DNA of 64,000 nucleotides, from positions 1 to 64,000 of the forward strand of contig JAJLPB010000019.1 in NCBI GenBank assembly GCA_025548565.1, written 5' to 3'. Shown one piece after another: positions 23,779-33,241 of the stretch. Positions within the stretch are counted from its first letter, which is position 1; every line of letters begins with the position of its first letter. Source of the DNA: Rugamonas sp. A1-17. GTDB lineage: Bacteria; Pseudomonadota; Gammaproteobacteria; Burkholderiales; Burkholderiaceae_D. The notes below the pieces were generated by a model that was not told the origin of the DNA, ran no database searches, and worked only from the letters and a program-made list of their open reading frames with translations. Position numbers and translations under genes: made by a program.

Positions 23779-23793
23779 ATACGCATTGCGTAC
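23779..23793. promoter_or_regulatory. Operator-like palindrome, copy 2
   Basis: ATACGC-ATT-GCGTAC, upstream of the HTH gene (start 23765) and next to the integrase stop (23796). Matches copy 1 over the run TACGCATTGCGTACCA. Confidence 0.55.
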
Positions 23794-23795
23794 CA

Positions 23796-24464
23796 TCATA
23801 ACACCTCTTCCATGGCTTGGCGAAGCCTATCTTGCGACACTTCTAAATAGGGCATGACGTGATCGAGTTCGCTGTGCCCAAGAAGTAGTTGCAGCGTCTC
23901 AATGCTGTGCCCTTGTGCCAGCAAACGGGAGGCCATCGTCCGCCTGCCGCTGTGGCTGCTGCCACCCTTGATCCCCGCAGCCCGATAGCACTTGGTGATG
24001 TGGGACTGGAGGCTATTGCAGGCCAAGTAATCGACCTGCTCCCCGGCGAAGTTGATACGGCGCTTGGTGTTGAGCTGGAACTTGAATCCCTTGTGGGTCA
24101 GGATCAAGGCGCTATCGGCGCGAAGGCCTCGATACCTCTGCGGATCGTCCGACATCCGCCAACGCCGCGTAATGCGATAGGTGAGGTACTTCTCCAGCGC
24201 AGCAATGAGCAACCGATTCGTCGGATAGATGCACCGCTGGCGACACCCCTTTGTGATCGCTGCCCGTAGACTCACTTCTTCGCGCAGTTTGCCCGAAGAA
24301 AAAGTGATATCGCCGATTTCAATCTGCGCAATTTCGGTAATCCGCATACCGCACGTGATCCCCAATAACAGCACAAGGCAGTCTCGCTCAGGATGGCGGC
24401 TGGTGGCTTCGGTGACGCGAAGAAGATGCCGGATTTGACCCGGCTGGAGCATGGTCGCTTGCAT
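23796..24464 (-). CDS. Tyrosine recombinase (site-specific integrase)
   Basis: 222 aa. All catalytic positions are present: Arg in GMRITEIAQIEIGD, H-x-x-R in SHSGRRTMASRL, His in LLGHSELDHV, and Tyr in MPYLEVSQ. The length is short for a full phage integrase, lacking the N-terminal arm-binding domain, as in plasmid-type enzymes. It probably moves, or resolves, the element containing the tiny-gene train. Start at the ATG at 24464, shortly after MQATMLQPG; no alternative is clear. Confidence 0.88.
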   Translation of the reverse strand: MQATMLQPGQIRHLLRVTEATSRHPERDCLVLLLGITCGMRITEIAQIEIGDITFSSGKLREEVSLRAAITKGCRQRCIYPTNRLLIAALEKYLTYRITRRWRMSDDPQRYRGLRADSALILTHKGFKFQLNTKRRINFAGEQVDYLACNSLQSHITKCYRAAGIKGGSSHSGRRTMASRLLAQGHSIETLQLLLGHSELDHVMPYLEVSQDRLRQAMEEVL

Positions 24465-24653
24465 GTGTCCCTCTGAATAGGATGGATAGGAATTTCAAAC
24501 TGAGGGAGAATCAAGAAGACTCTTTTTCAAGCATAGCATGGCTTGTTTCCACACGTCCTCGGAAAAGGCCGCGGCCCGCCGCGGATGGGAATGGGGAGGA
24601 GGCGATGCGTCGGGCATCAGCGACCAAAATGTAGCGACGGAGGGAGATCTATT

Positions 24654-25505
24654 TCAATTGCTGTTCAGGCCGAACGTACGGCTGCCCAACGCCATTTTCC
24701 AGAATGTCTCGCGCGCGAGAACCTGCGATCGCGGAGTATCCAGCGGCATCGATTCGAGCAGCGTTAAACGGAATTCGTTCTCCCGGCCCGGGCACCGTTC
24801 CAGCAAATCGACCAACTGGTCATTGTCACCGTGACCGTTTTGCGCGTATTCCGCCCAGCGTTGCCAGACACCGCATCCGCCACTGGCCGAACCGACATAG
24901 TGTCTGCCGGTGAACTCGTCGGTAAGCAGGTAGACGCCGGCCACTGCCCCCAGGCCTTGCTGCCAGCGTAGATCGTTCAATGCGATACGCATTTCGGCCA
25001 TCACCAGCGACGCGTTGCTCACCCCGTCGAACTTGACCGGCGGCTCGGCACTGATGCCAATCGGATAATCATTGGCGGCCGTGAGCACTCGGCGCCAGGA
25101 GTTTGGGCGCCCGCCCCACGTCACCTCAAGCGTCAAGCGCAAATCGGACAGGAAGTCGGTAGCCTCAAGTTGGTGGAAGTATCCGTGGCTGCTTTCATCG
25201 AACGATTCAAATGTCCCATTCAACAAGCCCTGGCTGTGCGCCTCCAGGGCGCTCATCACTCCGACGACGCGCCAAACCCCCAACAGCAAACCGTGACCGA
25301 TTTTGTGACCGTAAAAGGCCACGATAAGGCCACCTGGCGCATGCCGCCTTTTCTGCCGCGACTGGTACAACGTTAGCTGCTCGGTGCCGACGTATTTATG
25401 TAGTGGGTAGCTGCCATCCTTGTGCCGCATCAGGGTGACTGGCCGCTGCGAGGTCGGGGCTATGCCGCGCTTCCGCAGCAAGTCGAAAAGTTGTGTTGAT
25501 TCCAT
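24654..25505 (-). CDS. GIY-YIG nuclease-domain protein, 283 aa
   Basis: Starts at the ATG at 25505 (MESTQLFDLLRKRGIAPTSQ). The C-terminal third holds a GIY-YIG module: GVYLLTDEFTGRHYVGSASG, then GVWQRWAEYA and a downstream Glu (FRLTLLES). The N-terminal 180 residues are unassigned. GIY-YIG proteins include homing endonucleases and DNA-repair nucleases; its role here is unknown. It lies next to the integrase on the same strand. Confidence 0.7.
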   Translation of the reverse strand: MESTQLFDLLRKRGIAPTSQRPVTLMRHKDGSYPLHKYVGTEQLTLYQSRQKRRHAPGGLIVAFYGHKIGHGLLLGVWRVVGVMSALEAHSQGLLNGTFESFDESSHGYFHQLEATDFLSDLRLTLEVTWGGRPNSWRRVLTAANDYPIGISAEPPVKFDGVSNASLVMAEMRIALNDLRWQQGLGAVAGVYLLTDEFTGRHYVGSASGGCGVWQRWAEYAQNGHGDNDQLVDLLERCPGRENEFRLTLLESMPLDTPRSQVLARETFWKMALGSRTFGLNSN

Positions 25506-25893
25506 TGGGCTATTGTACGGCGGACGAGGTTGGAGCGGAAAGGACTGCGATCGCCGTGATAAACACTCGACTGGCCAACCGCCGTTCGGATCAAATCTGG
25601 GAACATCAACATCATCAACGCCAGTTTCCACCACAGGGACATCCCGTCACCTTCTGTGACAATCGAGCCAGATCAAGGACGATTACCCTCCAGCGAAGAT
25701 TCGTCCATTGCGTGCAATTGCTTCTAGTTATTCTGCATTTACAGCCAGAGACATTGTCAATATACGGCATCGCTGCGTTGACTCGCTCGTCGAACGCCCA
25801 TGATCGGTCGCCGATGTTTCAAGCAAGAGCCTTCGTCATGCATCATGTCTCTAGCTGATCAGACGTAGCAACTCTTCCCAATTAAGGAGCATC
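25506..25893. other. Intergenic stretch, no gene seen
   Basis: About 390 bases between the GIY-YIG gene and a 48-aa gene, divergently arranged. Open frames here have no coding character. It should hold the promoters of both. Confidence 0.5.
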
Positions 25894-26040
25894 ATGCAAA
25901 GTCCCCCTATGACCACAGTACTCACCCATGCCCGCGAGATCGTGAGCGTTTTTGCGCAACATCCGAACGCCGCGAACCAGTTCATCATCCTAGTTTCGGT
26001 TGTCGCGCTGTTTGCGCTTGCTTGGCGTGGCCGTCGTTGA
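25894..26040 (+). CDS. Small membrane protein, 48 aa
   Basis: AAGGAGC before the ATG. MQSPPMTTVLTHAREIVSVF then a hydrophobic helix (NQFIILVSVVALFALAWRG). Convergent with dnaE2. Real-looking microprotein; function unknown. Confidence 0.55.
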   Translation: MQSPPMTTVLTHAREIVSVFAQHPNAANQFIILVSVVALFALAWRGRR

Positions 26041-26098
26041 TGCCAGGTCGGATCGTTCATTTTCGATGTCGTATCCGCCGGCAAGGAAAAGTGGGAAC

Positions 26099-29000
26099 TC
26101 AATGAAAATCCCGGCTACGCGTGCTTAATTCGCCCAGCATGTGCGTCAGGTCGACCAGACGCTTAGCCACGAGGTGGCTCACGCCGTTTTTGGACTGCCA
26201 TTGGCCGTACACCGCCAGCAGGCGCGCGCCCATCACTTCCCGCCTCTGCTGTTCGACCAGTGACGGCCAGACGATCACGTTGACATTGCCCGTCTCGTCT
26301 TCCAGGGTGATGAACACGGTGCCGTTGGCAGTGGCCGGGCGCTGGCGCACTGTCACCAGGCCGCAGCCGCGCGCAAGGCGCGCATCGTCGTATTGATGCA
26401 AGACATCGGCCGTCATCAAGCGCATCGCATGCAGGCGAGGGCGCAAGTAGCTGAGAGGGTGACGGCCGAGGGTGAGTCCGAGGTTATGGTAGTCGGCAAG
26501 GGTGTTCTCGCTATCGGTCGGCGCCTGCAGCACCAGCTCCATCTCGTCGATCGCGGCCTCGCGGAGCAAGCCGCGATCGGGTGAACTGCCGGCGGCGACC
26601 CACATCGCTTGGCGTCGATTGCCCGTCATCGCCGCCAGCGCGTCGGCAGCCGCCAATAGCTTGAGGTGTTCCTCGTTGAGTGCCGCCCGCACCGCCAGGT
26701 CGTGCACGTTGGCGAAGGATCTCGCTGCGCGCGCCTCCTCGATCCGCCAGGCGGCTTCGCGCTGCATGCCCCGGATCGTATTGAAGCCAAGTCGCACCGC
26801 CCGCACGCTAACCTCTACGGTTTCCAATACCGCCTCCCAGTGGCTAACCATGACGTCGACACCAAGCACGACCACGCCGTGGCGCCGGGCATCCTGCACC
26901 AGCTGTGACGGGGAATAGAAGCCCATTGGCTGGCTGTTCAGTAGGGCGGCGAGGAATGCCGCCGCCTCGTGCCGTTTGAGCCAGCTGGAGGCGTAGGCCA
27001 GCAGCGCAAAACTGGCGGCGTGCGACTCCGGAAAACCGTATTCGGCGAAGCCGCGGATCTGTCCCACGATACCCGCCGCAAAATCCGCCGTGTACCCCCG
27101 CTCTGCCATGCCGGTCATCAGCTTCGTTTCGAAATGCTCCAGGCCTCCCTTACGCTTCCAAGCCGCCATTGCCCGGCGAAGCTGGTCCGCCTCACCTGGT
27201 GTGAACCCTGCGGCCACCATGGCGATCTGCATCACCTGCTCCTGAAAGATCGGAATGCCCAAAGTGCGCGACAACACGCTTTCCATCTCTTTGCTGGGGT
27301 AGACCACCGGGTCCGTGCCCTCGCGCCGGCGCAGGTACGGGTGGATCATGCCCCCCTGGATCGGCCCAGGTCGGATAATAGCTACCTCGATCACCAAGTC
27401 GTAGAAGGTACGCGGCTTCATGCGCGGCAGCATGGCCATTTGCGCGCGGCTCTCGATCTGGAATACGCCAATGGTGTCGCCCTTGCTGATCATGTCGTAG
27501 GTCGCCGCGTCCTCGGCCGGGATGTCCTTGAGCTCGAAACGCTCGCCACGTTCGGCACTGATGATTTCCAGCGCGCGCTGGATGGCGCTGAGCATGCCCA
27601 GGGCAAGCACGTCGACCTTGAGCAGCCCTACCGCGTCAATGTCGTCCTTGTCCCACTGAATGATAGTGCGGCCCTCCATGCTGGCGTTTTCCACCGGCAC
27701 CAGCCTAGATAGCTTGGTGCGCGCCAGCACGAAGCCGCCCGGGTGCTGCGACATGTGGCGGGGAAAGGACATCATGTGTTCGGCCAACGCCCCCCATTTC
27801 TGCGCCACGGGAGAGTCAGGGTCGAAGCCGCAGCTGACCATCCGGTCGCGCAGGTCGGCCTGGCCGCTCCAGCTGCTGGCGGCGCCAGCGACCTTCTCGA
27901 CGATCGACAGATCCACGCCCAGTGCCCGGCCGACGTCCCGCAGCACGCTTTTGGGCCGGTACGAGGTGACCACCGCTGTCAGCGCGGCCCGTGTACGGCC
28001 GTATTTCGCATATAGGTACTGGATCACCTCCTCACGCCGCTGGTGCTCGAAATCCACGTCAATGTCGGGCGGTTCGTCCCTTTCTTTTGAGATGAACCGC
28101 TCGAACAACATGGTGCCGCGTGACGGGTCAACCTCAGTCACGCCGAGGCAGAAGCACACGGCGGAGTTGGCGGCGGAGCCGCGCCCCTGGCACAGGATGT
28201 TGTTGGATCTGGCGAAACGCACAATGTCGTACACCGTCAGGAAGTAGTTCTCGTACGCCATCTCGGCGATAAGCGTCAGTTCTTTTTCCAGCAGGTTCTG
28301 CACGGTGTCCGGAATGCCACCGGGAAAGCGCCAGTGCGCGCCGAGGTATGCCTGGGTACGCAGATACGATGTGGCGGTTTCGCCTTCCGGTACGATCTCT
28401 TGCGGATATTCATACCTCAATTCGTCAAGGCTGAAGTCGCACAGATTGGCTAGGCGCACCGACTCCTGCAGCGCTGCCGGCGCGTAAAGGTTGGCCAGGC
28501 GCAGCCGTTGCCGCAGATGCTGCTCGGCGTTGGGTGCCAACAACCGCCCGCAGCGGTCCACGGGCAGTCCGTGGCGGATCGCAGTCATGGTGTCCTGCAC
28601 GGGTTTAAACGAGCGCACGTGCATCACCACGTCACCGGTGGCCACCACCGGCAGCCCGTACTGCGCGGAGACCTGTTCGACCGCGTCGCGGTGCTCGTCG
28701 TCAGTGGCGCGGAAATGCAGCGTCATGGCGATGCGCGATCGGCCAGCGGCGCAGTGCAGCAGCCAGGCCGCCTGGTACTCGAGTTCCTGTACGCTGGCGC
28801 CGTAACGCGGCAGGAGTACCAACTGGCAGCCAGGCATACCCCGCAGGGCCGCAAGATCCGGCGGCGGAGCCGCAATGTCGTTGGGCCGCACCAAGTACTC
28901 GCCCTTGGGCGCGCGCATGCGCGCCGCAGTGATCAGCTCGCAAAGGTTACCGTAGCCATCCTTGTTCATGGCTAGGATAAGCAGCGCGAACGGAGCGCTC

Positions 29001-29245
29001 CCATCGGTCGGGGTCACCATCATCTGGCTGCCGATCACCAGTTTCAGTCCGGCCGCCTTGGCGGCCATATGGGCCTTCACTGCGCCCGCCATGGTGCATT
29101 CGTCCGTAACCGCCAGTGCGTCGTAGCCCAGCTCCTTGGCGCGGTCGACCAGCTGCTGCGGGGACGAGGCGCCGCGCAAGAAAGTGTAATGGCTCACACA
29201 CTGCAATTCCGCGTAGGCCGGCAACATCGTGGTTGGCGACTCCAC
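26099..29245 (-). CDS. dnaE2: Error-prone DNA polymerase DnaE2 (ImuC)
   Basis: 1048 aa, normal for the family. N-terminal PHP domain (YAELQCVSHYTFLRGASSP, TDECTMAGAV); the polymerase core contains GRGSAANSAVCFCLG and PDIDVDFEHQRREEV with catalytic aspartates; GFPESHAASFALLAYASSW follows; a C-terminal OB-like region includes GTVFITLEDETGNVNVIVWP. This is the polymerase of the ImuA-ImuB-DnaE2 mutasome, which copies past DNA damage in the SOS response. The start is four bases from the imuB stop. The GC-rich cassette differs from its flanks. Confidence 0.97.
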   Translation of the reverse strand: MESPTTMLPAYAELQCVSHYTFLRGASSPQQLVDRAKELGYDALAVTDECTMAGAVKAHMAAKAAGLKLVIGSQMMVTPTDGSAPFALLILAMNKDGYGNLCELITAARMRAPKGEYLVRPNDIAAPPPDLAALRGMPGCQLVLLPRYGASVQELEYQAAWLLHCAAGRSRIAMTLHFRATDDEHRDAVEQVSAQYGLPVVATGDVVMHVRSFKPVQDTMTAIRHGLPVDRCGRLLAPNAEQHLRQRLRLANLYAPAALQESVRLANLCDFSLDELRYEYPQEIVPEGETATSYLRTQAYLGAHWRFPGGIPDTVQNLLEKELTLIAEMAYENYFLTVYDIVRFARSNNILCQGRGSAANSAVCFCLGVTEVDPSRGTMLFERFISKERDEPPDIDVDFEHQRREEVIQYLYAKYGRTRAALTAVVTSYRPKSVLRDVGRALGVDLSIVEKVAGAASSWSGQADLRDRMVSCGFDPDSPVAQKWGALAEHMMSFPRHMSQHPGGFVLARTKLSRLVPVENASMEGRTIIQWDKDDIDAVGLLKVDVLALGMLSAIQRALEIISAERGERFELKDIPAEDAATYDMISKGDTIGVFQIESRAQMAMLPRMKPRTFYDLVIEVAIIRPGPIQGGMIHPYLRRREGTDPVVYPSKEMESVLSRTLGIPIFQEQVMQIAMVAAGFTPGEADQLRRAMAAWKRKGGLEHFETKLMTGMAERGYTADFAAGIVGQIRGFAEYGFPESHAASFALLAYASSWLKRHEAAAFLAALLNSQPMGFYSPSQLVQDARRHGVVVLGVDVMVSHWEAVLETVEVSVRAVRLGFNTIRGMQREAAWRIEEARAARSFANVHDLAVRAALNEEHLKLLAAADALAAMTGNRRQAMWVAAGSSPDRGLLREAAIDEMELVLQAPTDSENTLADYHNLGLTLGRHPLSYLRPRLHAMRLMTADVLHQYDDARLARGCGLVTVRQRPATANGTVFITLEDETGNVNVIVWPSLVEQQRREVMGARLLAVYGQWQSKNGVSHLVAKRLVDLTHMLGELSTRSRDFH

Positions 29246-29248
29246 GAT

Positions 29249-30715
29249 TCAACCGTACAGGCCGTGCAGATACCACTGCGCCTCATGGGTGCGCTCGAGG
29301 AAGATCCAGTAACAAGTCGTATCGGAGCCCTGCGCGATGTAGTAGTCGCGGCCCACGGTCTGGTCGTTCCACCAGCCGGCCTCGATACGCTCGGGCCCCT
29401 TGATGAGGCGCAGCGCGCTGGTGTAGAACGGCCGATTGTCGCGCATGAGCAAGCGTATGGGTTTAGGCAGCAGCAGCGATGGTCGCGCCAACGGATCGGG
29501 ATCGCCGGTGCCGCGCGTGGGCTTGGTAGTCGCCGGCACCCAGCTATTGCAACTCTCCGGCCGGTGGTCCGACGCCAGCGCCGGAGTGAGCACATTCTCC
29601 GGTCCCAGCCTGGCCGACAGGACTTCCAGCAGACGCGTGAAATCCTCAGGCGCCCCTCCCGGCTCTGGGAACAACTGGTCGGTCGGTGGCAGCATCGGTT
29701 GCAGGTCCAACGCACGCAGCCGCAGCGCGATTACCGGCGAGGTCAGCTCTACTTTGGCCAGGCGTTCCTTGAGCAATCGTAGCAGGTGCGGCTCCTTCCA
29801 AGTCGGCTCTGCTAGCCGAATTTCCAGCGTGGTGGGCGCCACAGCCGCGCGTCCGCGCTCGTGTTCCAAATCTAGGGCGAACGCCGCTACCGCCAGTTGC
29901 TGCGCGGTGAGCCATCCGGTCATCTGCAGAATCAACGCGGTCGCGCCGTGCATCAACGCTTCCGCATGCTCGACGCGGTCGAAGGTCTCGACATACCCCG
30001 CAAATTGCGGCACGACGGCGATCCAGCGCTGCATTTCCGGCAGATCGCCGTACGCGCGGTCAAGCTCCTTTAGCAGCTGGGCGCCGGTGCGCCGCTGCAA
30101 GCCCGCACGCGGCAGCCGGCGCAGCGACGCCAGGTCGACCGCGCCTATCCCCCGCAGCCAATCGAGGTGCGGTCCGGCCGCCGCCACCGACCCGACGCCA
30201 AGGCGGTCCAGCAGGTTGGCCAGCGTATCGACCCGCACGCAGCGCCGGCGCGGCGGACGGCTGCCGATGGGCGCGCGCGCCAGCATCCACGCGCCACCGG
30301 CTGTCGGCGCGGCGCCCAGCCACACGGTGAATCCCAGTTTGTTGGCGCTGTCGGCCACCAGCTGGCACAGCGCGCGGTAGCCGCCAAATAGCCGCAGGCT
30401 GGCGCCGACATCGAGCAGCATGCCGAAGTCAGGTTGCTGCGCAACCTCGGGCGTGAAGCGCATCATGGCGAGCGCCAATGCGTTTATCGCCTCGGCTTCG
30501 CGCGCGGTGTCGCGATCGAGCGAAACGGTGTCGGGCGAGAGCGCGGCGACGCCGGCCTGGCGCATCCCAGGCGCAACGCCGTCGGCCGTCGCCAGCGTCG
30601 AAACGGAGCGCACTTGGCCATGCTCCATCACGGCAAACTTGCCCGGCTCAGACCAGCAGGGGCGCAGCGCTTCGAGCGGTAGCAGGGGCAGAAAGAGGCT
30701 GATGAGGAACCGCAT
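29249..30715 (-). CDS. imuB: ImuB, Y-family-like mutasome hub
   Basis: 488 aa from the ATG at 30715 (MRFLISLFLPLLPLEALRPC), matching the family's opening. Y-family folds are seen (GAAPTAGGAWMLARAPIG, RRLPRAGLQRRTGAQLLKEL), but the polymerase active-site acidic residues are not preserved, as expected. The C-terminal region (GWWNDQTVGRDYYIAQGSDT) is typical. It bridges the clamp, ImuA and DnaE2. Overlaps imuA by 68 bases. Confidence 0.95.
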   Translation of the reverse strand: MRFLISLFLPLLPLEALRPCWSEPGKFAVMEHGQVRSVSTLATADGVAPGMRQAGVAALSPDTVSLDRDTAREAEAINALALAMMRFTPEVAQQPDFGMLLDVGASLRLFGGYRALCQLVADSANKLGFTVWLGAAPTAGGAWMLARAPIGSRPPRRRCVRVDTLANLLDRLGVGSVAAAGPHLDWLRGIGAVDLASLRRLPRAGLQRRTGAQLLKELDRAYGDLPEMQRWIAVVPQFAGYVETFDRVEHAEALMHGATALILQMTGWLTAQQLAVAAFALDLEHERGRAAVAPTTLEIRLAEPTWKEPHLLRLLKERLAKVELTSPVIALRLRALDLQPMLPPTDQLFPEPGGAPEDFTRLLEVLSARLGPENVLTPALASDHRPESCNSWVPATTKPTRGTGDPDPLARPSLLLPKPIRLLMRDNRPFYTSALRLIKGPERIEAGWWNDQTVGRDYYIAQGSDTTCYWIFLERTHEAQWYLHGLYG

Positions 30716-31391
30716 GATCGTGTTGGAATGGGTGGCGTCCGACCGGCATTTCCGGCAGCCGTACAAATATCTCTTCTTCGGCGGCCGGGCCGCGCCGCTT
30801 CACCATGGAGACGGCGATGCCGCCCAAGGCCGGGCGCAGACCGAGCCGCAGCAACGCCGGGGAGGCCTCGCTGCGCCCGGCCATGGGCCGCAATAGCCAG
30901 AAATGCGTATCGGCGGCCTGTGCCGCCAGATGCAGGCGCCGGAGCGACTCGGCGCGCACATTGGTCTGCCACAGCACCACCGCGCCGCAGCTGCCGTTTT
31001 TCAGGATCTGCTCTGTCGTCCATAGCGCGTCGCCGGTGCCCTGCGCACGCATCCACAACAGCCGGCTGATGTCAATGCCCCAACCTTGCAGCGCCTTCGC
31101 GTGCGGGATGTATGGCGGCTGGATAAGCGCGATGCGGCGCGATTGCGCCAGTTTCTTCAGAACGGGCTTGAGCAACTGGAGTTCACCGATCCCGGATTGC
31201 TGCAACAGCAATTCGACTAGGCTGGATCGTGGCCAACCTTGATTCGGCAACTCCCGATCCAACGCGGCATGTCCGCTGGACATGGTGGGCACGCGCGAGA
31301 TGGCCAACTCGCTGGCCCGCCAGATGTCAGGCAACAGCGTGGGATCGCTGGCGCAGCTGCCTACTACGGAGGGAAAGGAGGTGCCGATCAT
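30648..31391 (-). CDS. imuA: ImuA, RecA-like mutasome protein
   Basis: 247 aa. Family features: SSGHAALDRELPNQGWPRSS, then LVELLLQQSGIGELQLLKPV, and IALIQPPYIPHAKALQGWGI. It is a RecA/SulA-like partner of ImuB that supports damage-induced mutagenesis. A LexA-type box lies about 30 bases upstream, so the operon is SOS-induced. Confidence 0.92.
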   Translation of the reverse strand: MIGTSFPSVVGSCASDPTLLPDIWRASELAISRVPTMSSGHAALDRELPNQGWPRSSLVELLLQQSGIGELQLLKPVLKKLAQSRRIALIQPPYIPHAKALQGWGIDISRLLWMRAQGTGDALWTTEQILKNGSCGAVVLWQTNVRAESLRRLHLAAQAADTHFWLLRPMAGRSEASPALLRLGLRPALGGIAVSMVKRRGPAAEEEIFVRLPEMPVGRHPFQHDHAVPHQPLSAPATARSAAPLLV

Positions 31392-31422
31392 GATGCGAGT
31401 CTAGTTTCCAATTAACAATTAG

Positions 31423-31438
31423 CTGTATGCATGTACAG
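31423..31438. promoter_or_regulatory. LexA (SOS) box
   Basis: CTGTATGCATGTACAG fits CTGT-N8-ACAG, the gamma/beta-proteobacterial LexA consensus. It lies between imuA (start 31391, minus) and the SRAP gene (start 31544, plus), and may control both. Confidence 0.85.
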
Positions 31439-31543
31439 TATATCGCAAACTTTTGTGGCTGGTATACAAATCGGCTGCTGTTGTGCGGCGATGACGCCGC
31501 GCAGCCTCGTAAAATGTCGCAAACGAGCTTACGGGATATCGAC

Positions 31544-32221
31544 ATGTGCGGACGTCTTGACCAGAATGACATTAACCGGCTCCTGGAGAACTTCGACTGG
31601 GTGGAGGAAGTTATCAATCGCAGTACGGCTGAAGGCCGGTTTAATGTGTCGCCGGGTACGGTCAGGCCAGTAATACACGTCACCGACCAAGGACTGGTGA
31701 TGGACGATCTGTTCTGGGGCTATCGGTCCCCATGGGCGGAAGCCACAGGGACGGTTCCTATTGCGTCAAATGCGAAATTCGAGAAGGTCAAAGGATCGTA
31801 CTGGAAGCCTCTGCTCAAGCGTGGCCGGGCGATTGCGCCCGCGGCCGGCTGGTACGAATGGACAGGCGAGAAGCCCCACAAACAACCCTGGCACATCCAC
31901 CGCGCAGATGGCAAGCCGCTCTATTTAGCGGCGCTAGCCAGCTTTGAATCCAAGGGTGACTATAAAGGGGCGACAGGCTTCGCCCTGGTGACGTCCGAAG
32001 CGGAAGGTGGCCTGCTGGACATTCATGATCGCCGGCCACTGGTGCTGTCGGCGCAGGACGCCATGACCTGGCTTGATCCCGCCATTCCTCCCGAGGAGGC
32101 CGCTGAGTTCCTGCGTGTGGCCGCACTGCCGCCAGATGCGTTCAGCTGGTATCAGGTGGACCGGGCGGTTGGCAATGTCAGGAATCAGGGCGCGCACCTT
32201 GCGGCGCCTCTCGAGAGTTAG
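31544..32221 (+). CDS. SRAP-family DNA-protein crosslink protein (YedK/HMCES-like)
   Basis: 225 aa from the ATG at 31544, which puts the catalytic Cys at position 2 (MCGRLDQND) as the family requires; a longer frame upstream is not used. Other family features: RFNVSPGT, RAIAPAAGWYEWTGEKP with the catalytic Glu, and LLDIHDRRPLVLS with the His. It caps abasic sites in single-stranded DNA through Cys2. It is divergent from imuA across the LexA box. Confidence 0.93.
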   Translation: MCGRLDQNDINRLLENFDWVEEVINRSTAEGRFNVSPGTVRPVIHVTDQGLVMDDLFWGYRSPWAEATGTVPIASNAKFEKVKGSYWKPLLKRGRAIAPAAGWYEWTGEKPHKQPWHIHRADGKPLYLAALASFESKGDYKGATGFALVTSEAEGGLLDIHDRRPLVLSAQDAMTWLDPAIPPEEAAEFLRVAALPPDAFSWYQVDRAVGNVRNQGAHLAAPLES

Positions 32222-32672
32222 CTAAGGAGAATGTCGGTACGCTATACGAGCGACCGGGCCGGATGATCTAGGACCTCGATCCGGGTAAGGGCATCGGTAG
32301 CGCGGTGCGCGGACTTTTTGGGCTATTGTGTTTCCCGGAAAACAGCGGCGGCAAGGCGTTGCACATCGATGTACCGATCCAGCCGGCGTGCAGCCGGAAT
32401 GCGGTGGGAGCGCTGTCCAAAGCAATCTTCGTCCCTATGGCCAAGGTATTGCCCGATCAGTTCTCACATAAGAGCGGGCTGGCCAAACGCAAGCTGAACA
32501 CCTTCAACGACTCTCCCTGTAGGAACCCTTCGCCCTGCGCACCGACCGCGACACGGGTTATATTAGCGAACAGAGTCCCGGATCGAACTCCCCCCCCGTT
32601 GACGGCTGCCGCATAGAGCGGGTTATCCGGTCACCTACGCGTAGAAAATTCCAAACTTGAAAGGATTACATC
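32222..32672. other. Intergenic stretch, no convincing gene
   Basis: About 450 bases. AAGGAGA precedes an ATG at 32232 that is closed after ten codons (MSVRYTSDRAG), and a later plus-strand frame (32305-32616) reads GLFGLLCFPENSGGKALHID and onwards. The two could be pieces of a decayed gene. Not called. Confidence 0.35.
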
Positions 32673-33173
32673 ATGCAAGATCTCCTCGACGAAGACGGCG
32701 ACTGCATCATCCTCTCCGAGGAGGATAAGGCGCAAATCCAGGAAGACATCAACGAAATCGACGCAAAACTCCGCAGTAGTACTAACAGCGCCCAGTGGCG
32801 CGCACTCCAACACGAACGCCGGCAACTCGTCGCAGAACTGGCGGCTGGCCAGCGCTTGCCCATGCACGACGATACAAGCATTTCATACGACTATGAAATC
32901 ATTGCGCGCGCGGAAGAGTCAGGCGACGGTTGGCTATTACGCTTGTTGCGCAATGGCGAGGAGGTAGGCGGGGGCATATTCCCGGTGCAACAGGACACGC
33001 AGGCCGCGGACAAATGGTGGAATGGACTAGATGAAGCTGCGCGGACAAAATGGCTAACCCGTGCCACGCTGCCCACGGTCGCCGAAGCATACCTCGTTCA
33101 CCTGCGCGACGAAGCATGGCACGACGCCGCACAGACAGCGGGCGAATGGCTGGACAGCCGAGTAGAGGTCTAG
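32673..33173 (+). CDS. Hypothetical protein, 166 aa
   Basis: AAAGGA before the ATG. MQDLLDEDGDCIILSEEDKA... has an acidic start and a coiled-coil-like helix (ALQHERRQLVAELAAGQRL); the C-terminal half is Trp- and Ala-rich (KWWNGLDEAARTKWLTRATL). No motif. The convergent zincin gene lies 68 bases downstream. Function unknown. Confidence 0.65.
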   Translation: MQDLLDEDGDCIILSEEDKAQIQEDINEIDAKLRSSTNSAQWRALQHERRQLVAELAAGQRLPMHDDTSISYDYEIIARAEESGDGWLLRLLRNGEEVGGGIFPVQQDTQAADKWWNGLDEAARTKWLTRATLPTVAEAYLVHLRDEAWHDAAQTAGEWLDSRVEV

Positions 33174-33241
33174 TTTTGAACTCCAGCCCCTGGACCACCT
33201 GGAGCTGCCAGCTGGTCGACCGCGCCTACAAGGTGGACCGA

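Noticed and set aside
31427..31543. In-frame 39-codon extension before the SRAP gene
   Set aside because: The SRAP family needs Cys at position 2, which fixes the start at 31544; the extension also overlaps the LexA box.
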